A stretch of DNA of 64,000 bases, from positions 1,364,001 to 1,428,000 of the forward strand of contig JANFAH010000008.1 of the NCBI GenBank assembly GCA_024663395.1, written 5' to 3'. A program made the position numbers and the translations under genes. The first letter of the stretch is position 1. Each line of letters begins with the position of its first letter. This document shows, one piece after another, positions 57,828-64,000 of this stretch. Below the pieces are notes generated by a model, which had not been told where the DNA came from, did no database searches, and saw only the letters and a list, made by a program, of their open reading frames with translations. Origin of the DNA: Pisolithus tinctorius (taxonomy: Eukaryota > Basidiomycota > Agaricomycetes > Boletales > Pisolithaceae).

Positions 57828-57853
57828 AAAAAAAAAAAAAAAAAAAAAAAAAA

Positions 57854-57865
57854 TCTGCAACCTGG
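57854..57865 (+). repeat. Right target-site duplication of the LINE
   Basis: Exact copy of 51246-51257 directly after the terminal poly(A); it re-joins the broken exon to its intron donor (TGGTTT|GTACGC). Confidence 0.9.
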
Positions 57866-59425
57866 TTTGTACGCTTGAACTTTACGATGAGTCTGCGAGC
57901 TCACTCGGACCCCGTAACAAGGGTCAGCATGGTGAGTTACTGCAGTGCAAGTCAGACAACGCAAACTTCACCGTGAACTCCTAGGTCATGTATATCGTAG
58001 TGGTGAGTTTGACTTTTGCTGTGCTGACTGTACACTGATTTACCTTGGAGTTCACGACCGATTTCGTTGCTTATCTGTGAGTTGATGCCCGTGATATTAG
58101 TTAATAGTCCTCACGTACAACAAGATATTTCACCTGGAGAATATGGGCATGTGGGTTCTCTCGCAGATGTAGAGGGGCCATTTAAGGTTTATAGGCTTCT
58201 TTCGCAGTTACCAAGAGAGTGTGGATCGTAATCTTCATGGTAATGAATATCCAATCCACTCATGCTTCTGCTAAGGCATCACTTGCCAGATATTCATCGC
58301 TGTATCACGGACCAGTATGTGGATCGATTCTCATGATACCACAATATGATTGACTGCACACAAGTCATCAGTATAGTGCCATCTGTTTGGAGGTGATACA
58401 GGGGCGATCCGTCCGTGTACATTGCAAGCTCACTCAATATCCACAGCGTCCTAAGTGGTACTTGGAACTCATACCTCGTTCGATCGAAAAGATTGTTCCT
58501 GGCGGGAAATGCACTTTTCCTCTTTGGTGACTTTTTCTCCGCTTGCATGATGGCATATTATCTCGAGAAGAATCGCAACGGACTTCGGAGGTAAACTACT
58601 TACTTGGGCGGGACTAGAGCGATATTGACTCTACAGCCACACAGCACCCATACACTAATCAATCGGATCTTGATTTTCGTCGTCGCAACAGGTGCAATTG
58701 CAGTGTAAGTAGTGATGTAATGTATTCAAATTAAACTAAATGAATCGTCTTCCAGGTTCGTCGATATAATTGCTCTCGTTTTGGTGGGTATCACGCTGTT
58801 AAAATACCTTACTTCTTCGAAGACTTAGCATGGGAGCAGATAATAGTCCAGAGCGAGAGTTTGGCATTCACCAGTGCAATCCTCATTCAAACCCGCCGTG
58901 CGTAAATATCACTTGGCAAATGGCTTTCCAGGTTATTTTTAAAACGTACTCCTAGTTTACTCAAACTCGCTTCTGGCGTCGTGAGTGCACGCGTGTTATA
59001 TTTCACGAACCCGTGTCGCTGACCTGAGCAGGCTAAACGCAAGGAAGTCCCATAACCGCGTACTTCACGACTGTGGTGACCGACGAAGCGTTCCGATAGA
59101 GCTTCCCCAAAATTCCATACGATTTGCTCAACAATCTGACATCCGCGGAGGCGCAGCTCTGCAACGAAGTGTAAGGTCTCATGTGTCTGTATTCCATTTC
59201 AGCTATGTTAAGCTTATGACGGTGTATTCCAGCAGCGTACCAGTGGTAGCACGAAATCTACCCAGTCATGGCACACAGCTCCTGAGGTTGCTGCTTGACA
59301 GAACGAAGGTGGCCCGAGGGGACAATCTTCCGGCCAGTCGAACCGTGCTGATCGCTGTGTGCAACAATAAGCTTGGGATTACATCATCCAGAGACAGTTT
59401 CTCGATGGCATCTGTCGTGCTTTAA
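57854..59425 (+). pseudogene. DUF6534 subfamily-II copy R1, 3' part beyond the LINE
   Basis: Continues R1: the interrupted exon resumes as SATWF and is followed by exons for TKRVWIVIFMVMN, SVLSGTWNSYLVRSKRLFLAGNALFLFGDFFSACMMAYYLEKNRNGLR (DUF6534 core), STHTLINRILIFVVATGAIAVFVDIIALVL, and a last exon LNARKSHNRVLHDCGDRRSVPIELPQNSIRF... whose frame stays open to 59425. That tail is longer than in R2 and R3 and diverges after SIRFAQQSD, so the original stop may have been lost. The exons parallel R2 and R3. Apart from the insertion I saw no certain frame break. Confidence 0.75.
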
Positions 59426-59714
59426 GTAGTTGCTATATACGTACTGATTGTAACTAGCCGAAGCAAGAGCGCACTGGTTTGGTGCTGTAGCCTTACGTAT
59501 TATCTGGCGTGATGGAAAGCCACTATCATACTAAGTGCTAGGAGCAGACTAGTACAGTGCAGAGACTCTGACACCCTCTGATGGGCCTCAGTCCCACCAC
59601 ACTGGTGACAGGCGTTGCCTGACTTCATAATTCAAGCACTGTCGCCTACACCAGACGCTGGCATTCTCGACTCTTTCTTTCCATTTGGCTCGGCGAACGA
59701 CCCTCAAAGTGGCC

Positions 59715-61482
59715 ATGTCTACTTTAGTAATTTCGCTCGCAAGAGGACCCCTAGTTGGCACGTGCCTAAGCTTATCGTGAGTACTCGGCGTTTTGTGCCA
59801 GGTCGAGAATGTTTTTACTTGGCTTTTGGTGTCTGGACCTTAGGCTGTACGGCATTACTTGTCTTCAGGCATGCTTTTACTTCCAGACCTATGTGAACGA
59901 CCGAACGAGCCTGAAATTGACGGTAAGGAGAATGTTGTATTTTCTCACTCATCCAACGTACACATGAGAAGGTCGTGTCATTGCTGTAAGTACAAGCTTA
60001 CATTTCCGCCCGCATGATTCCATGACCCCATCCACGTTCGTTTCAGGACACTGGAAACTGCTCATGTTGTTCTGACAATGTGGCTAATGGACTATTATTT
60101 CGTCGCCAACTACGGGAACGAGCAAGTATTGGAATCTACCACGTGGTTTGTAACCAGCCCCTTGAGGACTTGAACCAGTTGACTCACAAGACACTGATTA
60201 TTCCTCCAAGGATGACCATGGTAATTATACTTATGCATCATGGAATTTTGACAAATCCTATCATTCATGCCCTAGATCACATGGAGTATCGGAGTACGTG
60301 TAACTCCCCTACGTTGGCGATGCCCGCCTGACAAATGATTCCAGTTCATCATCGGTTTAATCGTGTACCTGTGAGTACTTTGACCTCCGTGATTGAAGCT
60401 CTGTTTTGATGTAAGAGCTTGACAGCTATTTCATATGGAGAATATGGATGTGTAATTTGACTCCTCACGTACTATTAAGCTACAGTTGACAGTCTCACTT
60501 TTCAGTCACGGGGAAACTATGGATTGCTTTCTTCATGGTGGGCTGACCTAGCGACTATTATAACTACTACCTCATGCTCCTTCGATAGGTTCCCATTGGA
60601 CTTGCGCAAGCGGGTAGGTATACTTGACACATCAGAGCTCCCACTAAAAGATGGCCCAGCGACTGGCTTCGTCGGCAGTATACTGAGGTACGTAGCCCCA
60701 TTACCCCTGTCCAAATCTTCCAACGCTGAGCGCATCTAGCATGCTGAGTCCAACCTGGGACTCTTACCTTGAACGTGGCAGAGGCGTGATACTTGGGAAT
60801 ACCCTTTTCATTTTGGGGGACGCTTTGTCGTTCTCCATCATGGCTTGGCACCTTAACAAGAGTCGTGATCACGGATTGAGGTATGTTGTATCTGACTTTG
60901 GCAGGCCTAGCGGTGCTCAGGGAACCCTCTTTCTCCAAAGTCCGCTTCGAACGAACCTATTAGTGAATAGGCTTATTGTATTCGCTGTAGCGACGGGAGG
61001 AATTACTGTGTAATCGCCCTTTCTCCAAAGCTTTCTGTACGTCAATAGAACTGACCTTGCGTTATAGGTTGGTTGATATCGTCGGCCTCGTGTTGGTCAG
61101 TCTTCGTCTATGCGATATCATCTCATGGAGGGGTTAAGATGCATGCTCTCAACAGATGTTAACCCAACCTCTTAGTCTCGCGTTTGTTGGACCTATGTTC
61201 GTCCAGACACGCAGTAAGTAGCTTCCGCCGCCCTACCATAATTTATGATATGTTTAGTTGATATCCAGTCCGCACCAATTCCATCCTTGCATCGTGAGTC
61301 TTGCATACATAGCGAGGAGTGCCACAAACACTATCTCACTTTTTTTTTCAAGGTTGAACTTGAGAAATGCCAACAAGCGAGCCTATGAGGAAGCCTTGCA
61401 AGTACCGGTGGAGTTGCCTACAAGATCGATCGTGTTTGCCCCCCCACCTAATCAACGGTCGAGTTGTGAAGAGACTAATTAG
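59715..61482 (+). CDS. DUF6534 membrane protein, subfamily-II copy R2
   Basis: ATG 59715: MSTLVISLARGPLVGTCL, then LYGITCLQACFYFQTYVNDRTSLKLT, VVSLL, DTLETAHVVLTMWLMDYYFVANYGNEQVLESTTWF, FIIGLIVYL, TGKLWIAFFM, SMLSPTWDSYLERGRGVILGNTLFILGDALSFSIMAWHLNKSRDHGLR (core), SPLRTNLLVNRLIVFAVATGGITV, LVDIVGLVL and the last exon LNLRNANKRAYEEALQVPVELPTRSIVFAPPPNQRSSCEETN (stop 61482). The exons at 60210-60300 and 60540-60690 could not be joined with certainty. The subfamily differs from copies P1/P2/A-F by GPL(I/V)G, by having GT rather than GC at the matching intron, and by a longer soluble tail. Confidence 0.78.
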
Positions 61483-62030
61483 GTGAAGTGATACGTGCGC
61501 GCGTTGGTAGCTGGCTGCTGCTCATACTCTTATTCTCTCAGGAAAACCGCTCAAGGACTCGTGACATATGGCCTTGGAATGCGTAAATGTTTCCAAAGGT
61601 CCAGATCATGTCCACCCACAATAATCTATGATGTTCCTACGTACCTTTTAGCATCGTTGTATTGGGGGGGGATCAGTAAGCAAACGGTCAATGGTCAAGG
61701 GTTTAGGTACTCGAAGTAAATTCTAGAAAATAAGTTAGTGGAGAAGACGGAGTAAGAGCCACACCTACCCAGGTTTTGAATATAAGGTCAGCGGTTCGAA
61801 GTGGCATCAAGCGAGTATGGTGGACAACTCGAGCGAATTCATGATCAGCGCTCACTCCGTAGGAACCGTACCTGGATCCAGGGTTCGAACGCTCCATTTC
61901 TGTGCCTGACGTGCGTTTATACCGTAGTCGCATCGGCCGGATGGCCCAGACCAGCCTGGCATTCTCTCTTCAACTCATTTTATTGGGCGGGTTTCTTTGC
62001 AACCCCACGAACAATCCCCTCCAAGTGGCC
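61483..62030. other. Spacer between R2 and R3
   Basis: 3' flank of R2 and promoter of R3. Part (about 61540-61670) recurs after R3 at 63890-64000 (gtgtaaatgtttcc, gatcatgtc, catagtatatgat-like), marking the duplicated unit. No gene seen. Confidence 0.45.
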
Positions 62031-63882
62031 ATGTCAGACCTAGCAGTTTCACTCGTAAGAGGGCCCCTGATTGGCACCTGCCTGGGTTCATTGTGAGTAC
62101 TCGACATTTTGTACCACGTTGAAAACGTTTTCACCTTGCCTTCGGTGTCTGGAATTCTAGCCTGTATGGCACTACGTGTCTGCAAGCATTGTTTTATTTC
62201 CAGGCCTATGCCAACGACCGACTGGGCCTGAAACTGACGGTAAGTACCAGTTGTATAGTTTCGTTCATCCAACATACATTGATCAAACCAACGGCAGGTC
62301 GCCTTGTTGCTGTAAGCGCGCGTTCGCATTTCCACCTGCATGCACTCGTGATCCCATCCAGTTTTGTTTTCTAGGACACTGGAAACAATCCATGTTGCTC
62401 TGTCAATGTGGCTAATGGACTATTATCTCATAAACAACTATGGGAACGAGCGCGTACTGCAATCTGCTACGTGGTTTGTAACCAGCCCATCTGGGTCTTG
62501 AAATGAGACACTGATCAGTCCTTCAGGTTTGTTATGGTGATCATTTCATTCCTTATGTCTTCTAGAAACCTGACGAACGCTATCACGCGTACTCTAGGTT
62601 ACATATAGTGTCGGAGTACGTCTGACTTCCCTTTGTTTCCGATACCTGCCTAGCGAATGATTACAGTTCATCATCGATTCACTCGTCTACCTGTGAGCAC
62701 TATGACTTCTGTGACTGATACTTTTGATTTAAGGGTTTGATAGCTACTTCACATGGAGAATATGGATGTGTAATTTGACCCCTCATGTACTATGGAACCA
62801 AAGTTGACAGTCTCGATTTTCAGTTACGGGAAAATTGTGGATTGTTTTCTTCATGGTGGGTTGGCCGAGTGACTGTTATACTAGTTGTTGACCCGTACTC
62901 CCCTGGCAGACTTCGGTTGCTCTGGCAAGAATTGGTGGGTGCACCTTCGTATTTCCTTGCCCCCACTAAAGATGGCCCAGCGGGCGGTGTTGCCGCCAGC
63001 ACGCTGAGGTGTGCAGTCCTATTGTTCGCTTCCACCTATTCTAACACCGAACACATTTAGCGTGCTGAGTTCGACATGGGTCTCTTACCTTGAACGTGAC
63101 AGAAGCCTGATCCTTGCCGCGAGTTCTTTCTTCCTGATCGGGGATACTTTTTCAGCATCCGTCATGGCATGGCATCTTAGCAAGAGTCGCGACAATACTC
63201 TGAAGTACCTTGCGTGTTTGGATTTGACAGAGGTGGCACGCTTACGGGAGACCTTTCTTTTTTTTCTGAAGGCTGCAGCCAACGAACCTGTTAGTCACCA
63301 GGTGCATTGCATTCGTCGTAGCATCTGGAGGGATTACAGTGTGATCGCCCTTTCTCCAAAGCTTTCTTAACGTTGATAGAACTGACCTTGTGCTATAGGG
63401 TGGTTGATATCCTCATGCTTGTGTTTGTCAGTCTGCTCGTGTCCAATTATCGCAGGGAGGGGCTGAGATATATGTTTCCATTAGGTGGTAACCCAACCTC
63501 TTGGCTTCGGCTTCGTTGGACCCATGTTTGTCCAGACACGCCGTGCGTCACCTCCATTCCCTAGGACTAATTCATGACATTTGCGACTGATCTCCAGTGT
63601 ACTCCAATTCCCTCCTTGCCTCGTGAGTATTGCGTGCAAATCGACATGGTCTGCGGGCATCGTCTCACATCTCCATTCTTTATTTCGAGACTGAACTTGA
63701 GAAGTGCCCACCAGCAAGCTTACGAAAACGCCTTGTTCAACCCTGTAGAGTTGCCTACGAGATCGATTGTGTTTGCGGCCCCACCCGGTCAACGGTCGAA
63801 TTGTGTTGAGACAGGACAGCTAAGTGACGCGGTATGTGTACGTGTTGGTGGCTGGCTACCGCTGCTCACACCCTCGCTGTGA
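62031..63882 (+). CDS. DUF6534 membrane protein, subfamily-II copy R3
   Basis: ATG 62031: MSDLAVSLVRGPLIGTCLGS, then LYGTTCLQALFYFQAYANDRLGLKLT, VALL, DTLETIHVALSMWLMDYYLINNYGNERVLQSATWF, FIIDSLVYL, TGKLWIVFFM, the core with STWVSYLERDRSLILAASSFFLIGDTFSASVMAWHLSKSRDNTLK, an exon LVHQVHCIRRS-type region, VVDILMLVFVSLLV, and the last exon LNLRSAHQQAYENALFNPVELPTRSIVFAAPPGQRSNCVETG, running to a stop at 63882. R2 stops about 20 residues earlier relative to R3. Very close to R2 throughout. The exon near 63290 seems to have lost the NRLIVFAVA frame, so this copy may be starting to decay. Confidence 0.74.
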
Positions 63883-64000
63883 CAGGATAACGGCATAAGC
63901 GAGAACTCACGGCACACAGCTTTGGAAGGTGTAAATGTTTCCTGATCATGTCACCATAGTATATGATCCTGCCGTATGTACCTTTCACTGATAGTGGTGT
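63883..64000. other. 3' flank of R3, window end
   Basis: Matches the R2 3' flank in patches; another copy of the unit could follow beyond the window. Confidence 0.4.

Larger units (their letters stand above)
51258..57853 (+). mobile_element. Full-length non-LTR retrotransposon (LINE, Tad1/I-like), 6596 bp
   Basis: Structure: about 200-bp 5' leader, ORF1 (51457-53307), ORF2 (53297-57238), 3' region with an internal A21 tract (57283-57303), and a terminal A26 tail (57828-57853). A 12-bp duplication of the target flanks it. Both ORFs are long and unbroken and all expected domains are present, so it may be competent or recently active. Presence of an APE endonuclease, RT and a downstream RNase H with CCHC knuckles in ORF1 fits the Tad1 clade of fungal LINEs, but the clade call rests on domain order only. 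The coding strand is rich in A and C, unlike the surrounding genes. Confidence 0.93.

Overview
This window is fungal nuclear DNA, most likely from a mushroom-forming basidiomycete (Agaricomycetes). The genes carry many introns of about 45-70 nt with GT(A/G)NGT donors. Two large membrane-protein families that are typical of Agaricomycetes and still unnamed (DUF6533 and DUF6534) fill much of the sequence. Conserved eukaryotic single-copy genes lie between them: COQ8/ABC1, UBE2S-type and UBE2G1-type ubiquitin-conjugating enzymes, PUS3/DEG1, a KES1/OSH4-type oxysterol-binding protein, a SUR7/PalI protein and a mitochondrial-type RRM protein. No tRNA, rRNA or CRISPR array was seen. Exon models were built by hand from splice signals, reading frame and agreement between paralogues; spans given for genes include introns.

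Layout, left to right. 1-2.9 kb holds no supportable gene. 2.9-9 kb holds a DUF6533 gene (+), a SUR7/PalI gene (-) and a DUF6534 gene (+). 9-13.5 kb is gene-poor, with a broken copy of the 3' end of COQ8 and a 633-bp inverted-repeat (MITE-like) element with a 6-bp target duplication. 13.5-24.6 kb is a housekeeping block: a P-loop protein, COQ8, a serine-rich unknown protein, UBE2S, a decayed PUS3 copy, one DUF6534 gene and an RRM gene. 25-41 kb is a head-to-tail array of five apparently intact and one decayed DUF6534 genes, all on the minus strand, with an intact intronless PUS3 gene on the plus strand in the middle. 41.3-44.3 kb holds the oxysterol-binding protein and UBE2G1 genes. 44.4-49.8 kb holds three tandem DUF6533 genes (-). 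50.8-63.9 kb holds three tandem DUF6534 genes of a second subfamily (+). The first of these is split by a full-length 6.6-kb LINE with two long ORFs, a poly(A) tail and a 12-bp target duplication.

The main theme is local expansion of multi-pass membrane proteins of two unnamed but related-looking families: thirteen loci in 64 kb, four DUF6533 and nine-plus DUF6534, with pseudogenes, processed fragments and transposons in the spacers. Paralogues share exon layout, an intron that only joins in frame with a GC-AG splice, and (in three cases) a 19-bp upstream motif. What these proteins do is not known to me, and I give no function. The housekeeping genes are unrelated in pathway and appear to be bystanders that have themselves shed pseudogene fragments nearby (COQ8, PUS3).
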